Below, piece after piece: positions 8,315 through 17,086 of a stretch of DNA of 64,000 bases. Source of the DNA: JACVRW01 sp963835705 (lineage in GTDB: Bacteria; Actinomycetota; Thermoleophilia; Solirubrobacterales; Thermoleophilaceae); contig CAWIGR010000012.1 in assembly GCA_963835705.1 (NCBI GenBank), positions 62,001 through 126,000 on the forward strand, in the 5' to 3' direction. Numbering within the stretch: the first letter of the stretch is position 1; each line of letters starts with the position of its first letter. Below the pieces are notes generated by a model. The model saw only the letters and a program-made list of their open reading frames with translations. It ran no database searches and was not told where the DNA came from. A program made the position numbers and the translations under genes.

Positions 8315-11177
8315 TCACGGCCCGGTGAGGGCCTGCGGAAGCTCGCCCCGCCCCCCGATGTCGAGCTTGCGGTAGACGTGGCCGAGGTGGGTCTCGACGG
8401 TCTTGCGGGTGACGAACAGGGCCTGCGCGATCTCCGGATTGCTGCGCCCCTCGGCCGCAAGCTCGGCCACGCGACGCTCTGACACGGTCAGCTGCGCGAG
8501 CGCGGTCGCCGTACGGGTCGCTCGAGCGGCCGCCGGCGGCGCGCAGCTCCGTGCGGGCGCGTCTCGGCCAGCGCCCGCGCCCCGCAGCGCTCGGCCAGGT
8601 CCAGCCCCTCCTCCAGCGCGCCGCGGGCCTCGGCGCGGCGGTTGGCGCGCCGCAGCGCGGCGCCCAGGTCCACGAGCGCGCGAGCGTGCTCGAGCCGCGC
8701 CGGCGAGCCGGCCAGCACGTCCGCGGCCTCGCGGAGGCGGTCCACGGACGCGCCGTCCGACCAGGCGCGTCGGCCCGGAGCGCCATGCCGATGCCGCTGG
8801 GCAGCTCCCCAGCGGCGGGCCCGCTCGAGGTCCTCGGCCGCCAGCGGCGCGTGCCTCCTCCGCCTCGCCCAGTGCCACGAGCGCGAGCGCGGCGCGCGAG
8901 CGCCAGCGCGACGCGAGCGGGTTCGCCACGCCCCACAGCTCGTCGCGCCGGCCGAACTCGACGAGGTCGTCGAGCCCCTCCCTCGTGCGGCCCTGCGCCT
9001 AGGCGGAGGAGCGCCCGCGCCTCGAAGCAGGAAGTTGCTGGTCGAGGCCGGCCAGGAGATCCTCGCCGAGATCCGCTGCCGCGCAGCTCCGCAGCGGCCG
9101 CGTCGGGCTCGCCACACTCGACCAGCGCCTGCGACCAGCAGCCCCAGCGCGGACGGCAGGCCGAGCGGGATGCCGTGGGTGGTGAGCAGCTCGAGCGCGG
9201 TCCGCGCGTCGGCCTCGGCCTGCGCGACCGCGCCGCGGCGCAGGGAGACCCAGCCACGGCGGCGCGTCAGGTACGCGATCGGCCGGGATCGACGCGCGCT
9301 CCCGCGCGTCGGCGAGCGCCCGGTCGAGGCCGCGCTCGGCCGATGTCGAGCGAGTCCGTCGCGAGGAGCCCGATCACGAGGTCGTAGAAGGGCCCGCCGA
9401 CGTCGACGTCCTGCTCGGCGAGCAGGCGGCCGCTCGGCGAGGGCGCCCTCGAGGTGGCGCCGCCGCCTCAGCGGCCGACTCGCTTCGCCCGGGCGCGCTC
9501 GCAGGCGAGGCTCGCCAGCACGAGGCGCTCGCCGGGTGTCTTCCCGGCGAGGTCGCCGCGACGCTCCAGCCGCCCCGCCGCCGGCGCCACGGGTCTCGAC
9601 GATCGCCTGCAGCGCGTGCGATGCGAGCTCGGCCTCGAGCAGCAGCGGCGAGCTCGCGGTCCATCGGCTCCACGCACCTCGATCGCCGCCTCGAGCGCGA
9701 CGACGGACCGGTCGGCCTTGCCCGTGATGGTCAACGCGAGGGCGAGCTGGCGCACCGACATCGCGAGCTGCACCGGGGTCGTCGCGGAGCAGGCCGGCCG
9801 CCGCCGCGAGGTGCTCGGCGGCCTCGGGCGCGCCGAGGCGGAGCTCCGCGGACCCGAGCTCGAGCAGGACCTCCGCCCGCGCCTCCGGCGGCGGGGGCTC
9901 CGCCAGCGCGCGCCGCAGCCAGGCCACGGCCGCCGCGGGCGCTCCGCTGCACGAGCGCGCCGGCCGCGACCCGGCGCAGCAGGGCCACCCGCTCGGGATC
10001 GCCGGCCGGCTCCGCCTCGACGACCTGCGCCGCGATCCGCTCGTCGGGCGCGCCGCCGTCGGCGAGGATCCGCGCGGCGCGCGCATGCGCCTCGGCGCGC
10101 TCGCGCGGGCCCGATGTCGGCGTAGACCGCCTCGCGCACGATCGGGTGCGCGAACTCGAGCCGGTCCGCCGGCTTGAGGATCGCGATGCGCGGCGAGCAG
10201 GTCGGCGGCCGCGCGCCGCCTCCGGCTCGGGTACCGCGGCGAGCGCGCGCGGCCTCGGCGGGGCCGGCGCCGTCGCCGAGCACCGCCGCGCGCCCGCACC
10301 AGCGCCGGCCGCCGCCGGCCGGCCCGTCGAGGCGCAGCAGCACCGCCCGGGCCACAGCCGCGGGGCCGATCCCGCGCACGCGCTGCGCCCCGCCGGCGTC
10401 TGTCGGGAAGCCCCGCTCGCCCGCCTCGCGGAGGAGCGCCTCGAGGAAGAACGGGTTGCCGCCCGGTGGCCTCGCGGCAGGCCGCCGCGAACTCGGGCGC
10501 CACGTCCGCGCCGAGCCTGCGCTCGCACAGCGTGGCGGTGGCCGCCGCGCTGAGCGGCCGCGGGCCGATCGCGGTGGTCTCGGGGGCGGCGGCCAGCCGG
10601 GCGATCGCGCCCGTGTCGCCCTCCCCCGGACGCGTGGTGGCGAGCACCGCGACGCGCCAGGCCGTCCAGGCGCGGCGCCAGGTAGTTGAGGAAGCGAAGC
10701 GACTCCGTGTCGGCCCAGTGGAGGTCGTCGACGAACAGAGCGCGACCGGCGCCCTCGTCGGCGATGTTGTTGAGCAGCCAGTAGAGCCCGTGGAGCATCG
10801 AGAAGGCGCCGTCGGCGGCCGGCGGTGGGCAGTCGCTCCGCCGGCACGAAGAGGGGCTGCGAGAGCGCGGCCGCTCCGCCGAACAGGCGGTCGCGCTCAG
10901 CGCCCTCGGCCCTGGCCACGGCGGGCTCGAGCAGCTGGCGCACGCACCCGTAGGCAAAGTCGCGCTCGAGCTCGCCGGCCCGCGCGCGCAGGCACGTGAA
11001 CCCACGCTCGGCGGCGGCCTCGGAGGCCGCCCGCAGCAGGCTCGTCTTGCCCAGTCCGGCGGGCGCCTCGAGCAGGACCACGTTGCCGCGGCCGGCCTCG
11101 GCGGCGCCGAGCGCATCCTCCAGCTCCGCGAGCTCGGCCTCACGCTCCAGAAGGGTCGCCCCAGATTTGATCGCCAC
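8315..11177 (-). pseudogene. Large ATP-binding LuxR-family regulator (MalT/LAL-like), many frame breaks
   Basis: The 5' end encodes LLEREAELAELEDALGAAEA then the Walker A motif EAPAGLGKTSLL, typical of large ATP-binding LuxR regulators. A Walker B-like ALFVDDLHWAD lies in a second frame, TPR-like helical repeats are scattered over all three frames, and the 3' end carries a clean LuxR helix-turn-helix (LTVSERRVAELAAEGRSNPE, then IAQALFVTRKTVETHLGHVY). Frame changes occur near 10830, 10665, 10470 and 10310 and repeatedly below that, at least eight in about 2.9 kb. The expected intact product is about 950 residues. Neighbouring conserved genes do not show this density of breaks. Confidence 0.75.
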
Positions 11178-11186
11178 GAGGCAAGC

Positions 11187-11453
11187 CTATGTGGGCCGAA
11201 GCCAATCACCGGCGGCCAAGCGGGGCGCCGCTGCTGTACACCCCGGATCCCCGTGCGTCCTTGGGGGCGCTGCGGGCGGTCGGCCGCCGCCCGCCGCGCG
11301 GGCGAGTGCCCGGCGCGCGCGGGTGACGAGGCTGGGCGAGTCGGGCACGACCGGGTCGTCGAGGCGCCCGCCGAGCAGTGCTCGCCTCGAGGCGTCGCGG
11401 GCGAAGGTGATGTGAATCGGGTCCATGGCCAGAGGATGCGCCTCGCGTTTCAT
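11187..11453 (-). CDS. Small hypothetical protein, doubtful
   Basis: An 88-codon frame with an ordinary-looking N-terminal half (from the internal Met: MDPIHITFARDASRRALLGG, then RLDDPVVPDSPSLVTRARRA) and a low-complexity Pro/Ala-rich C-terminal half that may be read-through past a lost stop. It is divergent from the LysR gene, a position where a regulated gene would be expected. No family recognised. Confidence 0.35.
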   Translation of the reverse strand: MKREAHPLAMDPIHITFARDASRRALLGGRLDDPVVPDSPSLVTRARRALARAAGGGRPPAAPPRTHGDPGCTAAAPRLAAGDWLRPT

Positions 11454-11494
11454 AAGTTCAAATCATGGTTCTGCCATACCGATAAGCTGAATGG

Positions 11495-12380
11495 ATGCTC
11501 GACCCGCGCCGGCTGCTCACCTTCAGGGAGGTCGCCCGTCAGCGCTCGTTCTCACGCGCCGCCGATGCGCTCGCGCTCAGCCAGCCCGCGGTCTCCCAGC
11601 AGGTGGGCGCGCTGGAGCGGGAGCTGGGCACGGCGCTGCTCGTGCGCGGGCGCGCCGGCACGGTGCCCACGCCGGCGGGCGACCTGCTGCTTGCGCACGC
11701 CGACGCCCTGGCGGCGCGGCTCGAGCTCGCCGACACGCAGATGGATGCGCTCGTCGTCGCCGAGCGCCGTGCGCTGCGGCTGGGCGCATTCCCCAGCGCG
11801 CTGGCCACGATCGTGCCCGCCGCCGTCGCCGCGCTGCGTGCGCAGGAGCCCGAGCTGGAGGTCGCGGCCGAGGAAGGCACGCTCGCCGAGCTGGTGCAGG
11901 CCGTTCAGGCGGGGCGGCTGCACGCCGCCGTCTGCTTCCAGGACGCGGTCGCGCCGCGGCGGGACCACGACGGGCTGCGGCGCATCGACCTCGCCGAGGA
12001 GCCCATGGTCGCCCTGCTGCCCGCCGATCACCGCCTGGCCGGCGACGAGGAGATCGCGCTGCGCGAGCTCGCCGACGAGCCCTGGACGGCACCATCGCCC
12101 GACGGCATCGTCGTCAACGCATGTCGCGCCGCCGGGTTCGAACCCCGCCTCGTGATGCTCACGCGCGACCCACTCGCGGCACGCGCAATCGCCGCAGCCG
12201 GGCTGGCGGTCTCGCTCACGCCGCAGCTGCTCGAGCGCGCCCAGCTGCCCGGGATTGCCCTGCCCGCGCTGCGCCACCCGGCGCCCCACCGAACGCTCTA
12301 TGCCGTGCTCCCGGCCGACGGCGCCCACCCGCTCGCCCAGCGCGCTCGTAGACCAGCTCGCGGCCGCGGCGGAAAGCTGA
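11495..12380 (+). CDS. LysR-family transcriptional regulator; frame break near the 3' end
   Basis: About 294 residues after correction. The N-terminal winged HTH is typical (RLLTFREVARQRSFSRAADA, LSQPAVSQQVGALERELG), followed by the periplasmic-binding-like effector domain. Near 12345 the frame shifts: the expected end ALVDQLAAAAES with TGA at 12378-12380 is in another frame than the body. One surplus base accounts for it (886 nt is 1 mod 3). TAAGCT lies just before the start codon, suggesting a leaderless or near-leaderless mRNA. The target is unknown. Confidence 0.85.
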
Positions 12381-12405
12381 TGGAGGGCTCGTGGACGGTG
12401 GAGCG

Positions 12406-13002
12406 TCAGTGCACTGCGATCTCGCCGCCGAGGGCAAACGGTGCGACCAGCTCGATGCGGTCGCCGCTCCAGAAGCGTCCGGGGTCGTACCAGCTCGCCG
12501 GTCGCCGGCCGGGGAGCAATCCGATGTGCTGGTAGGTCGTGGCGACCAGCTCGGCGCAGTAGATCGTCTCCAGCGACGACGAGCGGCGCCGCAGCCGGCC
12601 GGTCGCCCACTGGCGGACGAGTCCCGCCATCTTGGGGAACGGCCGGCCGTCGAAGCGCTCGATGACCTCCATCAACCGGTCCTCGTGGCGGCGCTCGATC
12701 GTGCCGGCGAGCTGGCGTACCCAGGCCCGCTGCCGGTAGCGCTCTTTCCACGTCTCGACGGCTTCGCCAAGCAGGTGGAGTTGCACGCCTCGCTGGCGCT
12801 CACCGGTCCAGACGTCGGGCAGCGAGCGCCCCAGTTCTGCGTGCCACAGGAGCGGGGGCAGGTCGTCGAGGGCGACGACCATGCCGACGTGGTTGACCGG
12901 GCTGTTCGTGACCGCGCGGATCGCCACGTCGGCAAGCGCCCGGCCGCGGAACAGCCAGATGTCGCCGGTGGACGCCGTTGCGACGGCGTCGTCGAGAGTC
13001 AA
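12406..13002 (-). CDS. YiiX/YebB-like permuted papain-fold (NlpC/P60-related) protein
   Basis: About 198 residues from a TTG start (TLDDAVATASTGDIWLFRGR). The pattern of circularly permuted NlpC/P60 or papain-like enzymes is present: a GDIWLF strand, the His motif NHVGMVV, and a late Cys motif ETIYCAELVATTYQHIGLL, giving a permuted order with His before Cys. Likely an amidase or thioesterase-type hydrolase; substrate unknown. A longer frame extends to 13113 but would overlap the oppositely oriented small gene at 13037. No strong ribosome-binding site decides the start. Confidence 0.7.
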   Translation of the reverse strand: MTLDDAVATASTGDIWLFRGRALADVAIRAVTNSPVNHVGMVVALDDLPPLLWHAELGRSLPDVWTGERQRGVQLHLLGEAVETWKERYRQRAWVRQLAGTIERRHEDRLMEVIERFDGRPFPKMAGLVRQWATGRLRRRSSSLETIYCAELVATTYQHIGLLPGRRPASWYDPGRFWSGDRIELVAPFALGGEIAVH

Positions 13003-13036
13003 GGTCGCGCCGTTCAGGGGCCGTAACCTACGGGCC

Positions 13037-13216
13037 GTGCGGGTGCCCTGGAAGCTGATCGGAGTCGCCGGCCTCGCGGGCGTGGCCGCCACCGGCGTGG
13101 TCGTCGCCCGCAAGCGCCGGGCCCAGCGCGACTACGACCCCGGCGAGCTCCGCGAAAAGCTCCACCGGCGTCTGGGCGAGGTCGCCACCCGAAACGAGGG
13201 GCCTTCCGAGGAATGA
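13037..13216 (+). CDS. Small single-pass membrane protein
   Basis: 59 residues from GTG 13037: one hydrophobic segment (LIGVAGLAGVAATGVVVA) followed by a basic stop-transfer (RKRRAQR) and a charged tail. TAACCT lies 5 nt upstream, so transcription may be leaderless. It is divergent from the YiiX-like gene and ends 27 nt before the guaA stop on the opposite strand. No family recognised. Confidence 0.6.
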   Translation: MRVPWKLIGVAGLAGVAATGVVVARKRRAQRDYDPGELREKLHRRLGEVATRNEGPSEE

Positions 13217-13243
13217 GACCGGGAGCGCGGGCGCGACGCCGGC

Positions 13244-14779
13244 CTACTCCCACTCGATGGTGCCGGGCGGCTTCGACGTGATGTCGAGCGTCACCCGGTT
13301 CACCTGCGCGATCTCGTTGATCATGCGCGAGGCGACGCGTTCCAGCAGGTCGTACGGAAGCCGGGCCCAGTCGGCGGTCATCGCGTCGTCGCTGGTCACC
13401 GCCCTGATCACCACCACGTAGCCGTAGGTGCGCTCGTCGCCCTGCACGCCGACGCTTCGCAGGTCGCCCGGCAACACGCAGAACGACTGCCATAGCTCGC
13501 GGTAGAGGCCGGCGCCGCGGATCTCGTCCTGCAGGATCGCGTCGGCGTCGCGCAGGATCTCGAGCCGCTCCTTCGTCACGCCGCCGCCCACCACGCGGAT
13601 CGCGAGGCCCGGGCCCGGGAACGGCTGGCGCCAGACGAGCTTGTCGGGCAGGCCGACCTCGGCGCCCACCTGGCGCACCTCGTCCTTGAACAGCATCCGC
13701 AGCGGCTCGACGAGCTCGAACTCGAGGTCCTCCGGCAGGCCGCCCACGTTGTGGTGCGACTTGATCGTGGCCGCGCCGGTGCCGCCGCCGGACTCGATCA
13801 CGTCCGAGTAGAGCGTGCCCTGCACCAGATAGCGCGGGTTGCCAAGGCGGTGCGCCTGCTCCTCGAACACCCTGATGAACTCCTCGCCGATGATCTTCCG
13901 CTTGCGCTCCGGGTCGCTCACCCCGGCCAGGCGGCCCAGGAAGCGCTCCTCGGCGTCCACCGCGATCAGCGGCACGTTGAACTCGTCGCGGAAGGCGGCC
14001 ACCACCTGGTTGCCCTCGTTCTTTCGCATCAGCCCGTGGTCCACGAACACGCAGGTGAGCTGATCGCCCACCGCGCGGTAGGTCAGCAGGGCCGCCACGG
14101 ACGAGTCCACGCCGCCGGACAGCCCGCAGATCACGTGGCCGTCGCCCACCTGCTCGCGGATCCGGGCCACCTGCTCCTCCACCACCGACGCCGCCGACCA
14201 CGACATGTCGCAGCCGCAGATGTCGCGCAGGAACGTCTCCAGGATCTGCGTGCCGTACGGGGTGTGGACCACCTCGGGGTGGAACTGGATCCCGTACAGG
14301 CCCCGCTCGGCGTTCTCGAGCGCCGCGACCGGCGACTCGGTCGACGCCGCGAGCGCCGTGAAGCCCGCCGGGGCCTCGTAGACCGTGTCCCGGTGGCTCA
14401 TCCAGCAGGACTGCTCGGCCGGCGTGTCGCGCAGCAGCCGGCCATGCCGCTCGACAGTGAGCCTCGAGCGGCCGAACTCGCCCACCTCGGCCCCCTCGAC
14501 GCGGCCGCCCAGCTCGAGCACCATCGCCTGCATCCCGTAGCAGATGCCGAGCACCGGCACGCCGAGATCGAGCAGCTCGGGGCGCAGCCTTGGCGCGCCG
14601 TCGGCGTAAACCGAGGCGGGGCCGCCGGACAGGATCAGCCCACGCGGCCGCCGGCGCGTGACCTCCTCGGCCGCCACGTGATGCGGGAGCAGCTCAGCGA
14701 ACACGCCGCACTCCCGCACCCGGCGCGCGATGAGCTGGGAGTACTGGCCCCCGAAGTCGAGGACCACGACCTCGTCCAC
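13244..14779 (-). CDS. guaA: GMP synthase (glutamine-hydrolysing)
   Basis: 511 residues from GTG 14779 (VDEVVVLDFGGQYSQLIARR). It converts XMP to GMP using glutamine and ATP. The class I amidotransferase domain shows the nucleophile loop GICYGMQ and the FHPEV His/Glu pair. The ATP-pyrophosphatase domain has the P-loop SGGVDSSVAALL, and the dimerisation domain ends TSKPPGTIEWE. A longer frame to 14881 exists but would run through the structured repeat and into guaB. It lies downstream of the IMP dehydrogenase-like gene, so successive steps of GMP synthesis are adjacent. Confidence 0.97.
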   Translation of the reverse strand: MDEVVVLDFGGQYSQLIARRVRECGVFAELLPHHVAAEEVTRRRPRGLILSGGPASVYADGAPRLRPELLDLGVPVLGICYGMQAMVLELGGRVEGAEVGEFGRSRLTVERHGRLLRDTPAEQSCWMSHRDTVYEAPAGFTALAASTESPVAALENAERGLYGIQFHPEVVHTPYGTQILETFLRDICGCDMSWSAASVVEEQVARIREQVGDGHVICGLSGGVDSSVAALLTYRAVGDQLTCVFVDHGLMRKNEGNQVVAAFRDEFNVPLIAVDAEERFLGRLAGVSDPERKRKIIGEEFIRVFEEQAHRLGNPRYLVQGTLYSDVIESGGGTGAATIKSHHNVGGLPEDLEFELVEPLRMLFKDEVRQVGAEVGLPDKLVWRQPFPGPGLAIRVVGGGVTKERLEILRDADAILQDEIRGAGLYRELWQSFCVLPGDLRSVGVQGDERTYGYVVVIRAVTSDDAMTADWARLPYDLLERVASRMINEIAQVNRVTLDITSKPPGTIEWE

Positions 14780-14795
14780 GGCGAGTCGAGGACCC

Positions 14796-14861
14796 AGCCT
14801 GGCCAGGACGCAGGGAGCGGACAGGGCTGGGCCCGTCCGCGACCGAGGACGCCGCCAGGCT
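14796..14861 (-). repeat. Structured intergenic motif, copy 1 (guaB3-guaA)
   Basis: Read on the minus strand: outer stem AGCCTGGC/GCCAGGCT (8 bp, perfect), left loop strand GGCGTCCTCGGTC, inner stem GCGGAC/GTCCGC capped by a GC-rich extension, right loop strand TCCCTGCGTCCTG. It begins 17 nt after the guaB3 stop and ends 17 nt before the guaA start. It shares its loop strands with the copies at 19706 and 47644 while the outer stem differs by compensating changes. No T-run follows. Confidence 0.8.
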
Positions 14862-14877
14862 CTGGTCGGGGCCGCCG

Positions 14878-16083
14878 TCACTCCACGGTGAGCGCGGCGT
14901 CCGGGGCCGGCGCGGCCGCCGAGGTGGCCCCCATGCCGATCTCCTGCTCGCGCTGAAGCTGCTTGCCCTCCGACTGGAGCGCCGGCGCCACCATCACCTC
15001 GGCCTTGTGGAAGGCCGCGATGTCCTCGTAGCCGCAGGTGGCCATCGAGGTGCGCAGGCTGCCCATCAGGTTGAAGGTGCCGTCGTTCTCGTGCGCCGGG
15101 CCCATCAGGATCTGCTCGAGCGACCCGTTCTGCGCCGTCTTCACACGGGCGCCGCGCGGAAGCGAGGGGTGGAACGTGGCCATGCCCCAGTGGTGTCCGT
15201 GCCCCGGCGCCTCGTAGGCGCGGGCGAGCGGCGAGCCGATCATCACGGCGTCGGCGCCGCAGGCGATCGCCTTCGACACGTCGCCGCCGTTCCGCATGCC
15301 GCCGTCCGCGATGACCTTGACGTACTCGCCCGTCTCCAGCATGTGCTGCGAGCGCGCGGCCGCGACGTCGGCGATCGCGGTGGCCTGTGGGACGCCGATG
15401 CCGAGCACGCCGCGCGTGGTGCAGGCCGCGCCGGGGCCGACGCCGACCAGCACGCCCTCCGCGCCGGTGCGCATGAGGTGCAGGCCGGTGGCGTAGGAGG
15501 CGCAGCCGCCGACCACCACGGGCACCGGCATCTCGCGGATGAACTCCTTCAGGTTGAGCGGCTCGGAGCGCGTGGAGACGTGCTCGGCGGAGACCACCGT
15601 GCCCTGGATCACGAGGATGTCGAGGCCCGCCTCGAGCGCAATCTCCCAGTAGTCACGCACCCGCTGCGGGGTGAGCGAGGCGGCCGCCACCACACCCTCG
15701 TCCTTGATCTCGCGCACGCGCTCCGCGATCAGCTCCTCCTTGACCGGCTCCGAGTAGATGCGCTGCATCTCGACGGTCGCGATCTCCTTCGGCTGGCCGG
15801 CGATGCGCTCGAGCTCGGAGTCGGCGTCCTCGTAGCGGGTCCAGATGCCCTCGAGGTTGAGCACCCCGAGGCCGCCCAGCTTGCCGATGATCGCGGCCGT
15901 CTCGGGCGAGACGACGCCGTCCATCGCAGAGGCGAGCAGGGGCAGCTCGAAGCGGTAGGGACCGAGCATCCAGGTGATGTCGATGTCGTCGGGATCGCGC
16001 GTGCGGCGGCTCGGCACGATCGCGATGTCATCGAAGCCATATGCGCGGCGGCCCTTCTTCCCGCGCCCGATCTCTACTTCCAT
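14878..16083 (-). CDS. guaB3: GuaB3-family IMP dehydrogenase-related protein
   Basis: 401 residues, without the CBS pair of classical GuaB; this is the GuaB3-type (IMP_DH_rel) architecture known from Actinobacteria and cyanobacteria. A TIM barrel with the catalytic Cys loop GPGAACTTRGVLGIG, the phosphate-binding IADGGMRNGGDVSKAIACGA and MIGSPLARAYE are visible. IMP dehydrogenase activity is known for a cyanobacterial GuaB3; here it is inferred and supported by the adjacent guaA. TAGGAT at 16090-16095 sits 6 nt upstream of the ATG, a leaderless-promoter geometry. Confidence 0.9.
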   Translation of the reverse strand: MEVEIGRGKKGRRAYGFDDIAIVPSRRTRDPDDIDITWMLGPYRFELPLLASAMDGVVSPETAAIIGKLGGLGVLNLEGIWTRYEDADSELERIAGQPKEIATVEMQRIYSEPVKEELIAERVREIKDEGVVAAASLTPQRVRDYWEIALEAGLDILVIQGTVVSAEHVSTRSEPLNLKEFIREMPVPVVVGGCASYATGLHLMRTGAEGVLVGVGPGAACTTRGVLGIGVPQATAIADVAAARSQHMLETGEYVKVIADGGMRNGGDVSKAIACGADAVMIGSPLARAYEAPGHGHHWGMATFHPSLPRGARVKTAQNGSLEQILMGPAHENDGTFNLMGSLRTSMATCGYEDIAAFHKAEVMVAPALQSEGKQLQREQEIGMGATSAAAPAPDAALTVE

Positions 16084-16123
16084 GGAGGCATCCTAGGGTC
16101 GACGGCGGACGACCCTCAGGACG
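16084..16123 (-). promoter_or_regulatory. guaB3 promoter region with hairpin after pfkB
   Basis: The 40-nt gap between guaB3 and the pfkB stop holds the -10-like TAGGAT (minus strand, 16090-16095) placed 6 nt from the guaB3 ATG. It also holds a dyad, AGGGTCG/CGACCCT, extended by TCCT/AGGA, that could terminate pfkB transcription. A GGAGG-type sequence also lies between the -10 box and the ATG, so a very short leader is possible. Confidence 0.4.
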
Positions 16124-17086
16124 TTAGCCCACTTGAATTGCGGGGGCCTCGAACGTCTCCACGCGCACCTCCGGCAGCAGCCTCTGTACCTCCCGTTGCT
16201 CGAGGACGCCGGCGCCGAAATGCTGGGTCGACTCTGCCCCGCAGGCCACCGCGAAGCGCAGGCAGTCTTCCGGGTCGCGCCCCCCGTAGCGGGCCGCCAC
16301 GAACCCAGCCAGCAGGGCGTCGCCGGAGCCGACCGACGAGACCGGCTCGAGCGGCTCGAGCGTGGCTTGGTAGAGGCAGCGCTCGCTCCCCTCGCCGAGC
16401 ACCGCCAGGCAGCCGTCGGCCAGCGTGATGATGCCCTCGCGCGCGCCCATCTCGACCATCTCGCCGAGCGCGCGGCGGCGATCGTCCTCGTCCGAGAACT
16501 CATGCCCCACGAGGCCCTCGGCCTCGAGCTCGTTCGGGCTCACCACGTCCGGCCCCCGGCGGGTGGCCACCAGGAGCGGCTCGCCCTCCGAGTCCAGCAC
16601 GGTGGTCACCCCGAGGCGGCGCATCTCCTCGACCAGCCGCCCGTAGAGCCCTGCGTCCATTCCGCGCGGCAGGCTGCCCGCGAACACGCATACGGCGGCG
16701 CCCTGCGCCAGGTAGAGCAGCTTGTCGACGAACAGGTCGAGCTCCTGGTCCGAGACCTGGGGGCCGTGCTCGTTGATCTCTGTCTGCTCGCCGCTCGTGG
16801 GGTCCACCACGGCCGTCGAGGTGCGCGACTCCTCGCGGATGCGCACGAAGTCGTTGAGGATACCCTCCTCGGTGAGGTGCTCGACGATCCGGGTGCCTGT
16901 GGGCCCGCCCGCCACGCCGGTGGCGATCACCGGCTGTCCGAGCGCCCGCAGGGCACGTGCGACGTTCACGCCCTTGCCGCCCGCCATCGCCGTCTGCTCC
17001 ACGGCGCGGTGGCGCCGGCCGAGCCGGAAGTTGGGCACGGCCAGCGTCTTGTCGATCGCGGCGTTGAGCGTGACGGTGATGATCAT
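16124..17086 (-). CDS. 1-phosphofructokinase-family hexose phosphate kinase (PfkB superfamily)
   Basis: 320 residues. A ribokinase-fold kinase of the FruK/LacC/PfkB branch: N-terminus ITVTLNAAIDKTLAV, substrate-binding GGKGVNVARALRALGQ and the catalytic PfkB signature SSVGSGDALLAGFVA (catalytic Asp in GSGDALLAG). Candidate substrates are fructose-1-phosphate, fructose-6-phosphate or tagatose-6-phosphate; the sequence alone does not decide. The ATG overlaps the stop of the upstream D,D-carboxypeptidase (ATGA), so translation is coupled. Confidence 0.88.
   Translation of the reverse strand: MIITVTLNAAIDKTLAVPNFRLGRRHRAVEQTAMAGGKGVNVARALRALGQPVIATGVAGGPTGTRIVEHLTEEGILNDFVRIREESRTSTAVVDPTSGEQTEINEHGPQVSDQELDLFVDKLLYLAQGAAVCVFAGSLPRGMDAGLYGRLVEEMRRLGVTTVLDSEGEPLLVATRRGPDVVSPNELEAEGLVGHEFSDEDDRRRALGEMVEMGAREGIITLADGCLAVLGEGSERCLYQATLEPLEPVSSVGSGDALLAGFVAARYGGRDPEDCLRFAVACGAESTQHFGAGVLEQREVQRLLPEVRVETFEAPAIQVG

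Noticed and set aside
14796..14861. The three-copy motif as an ordinary intrinsic terminator
   Set aside because: None of the copies is followed by a T-run in the transcribed direction, and the conserved part is the internal loop rather than the stem, unlike terminators. A T-less terminator role is still possible.
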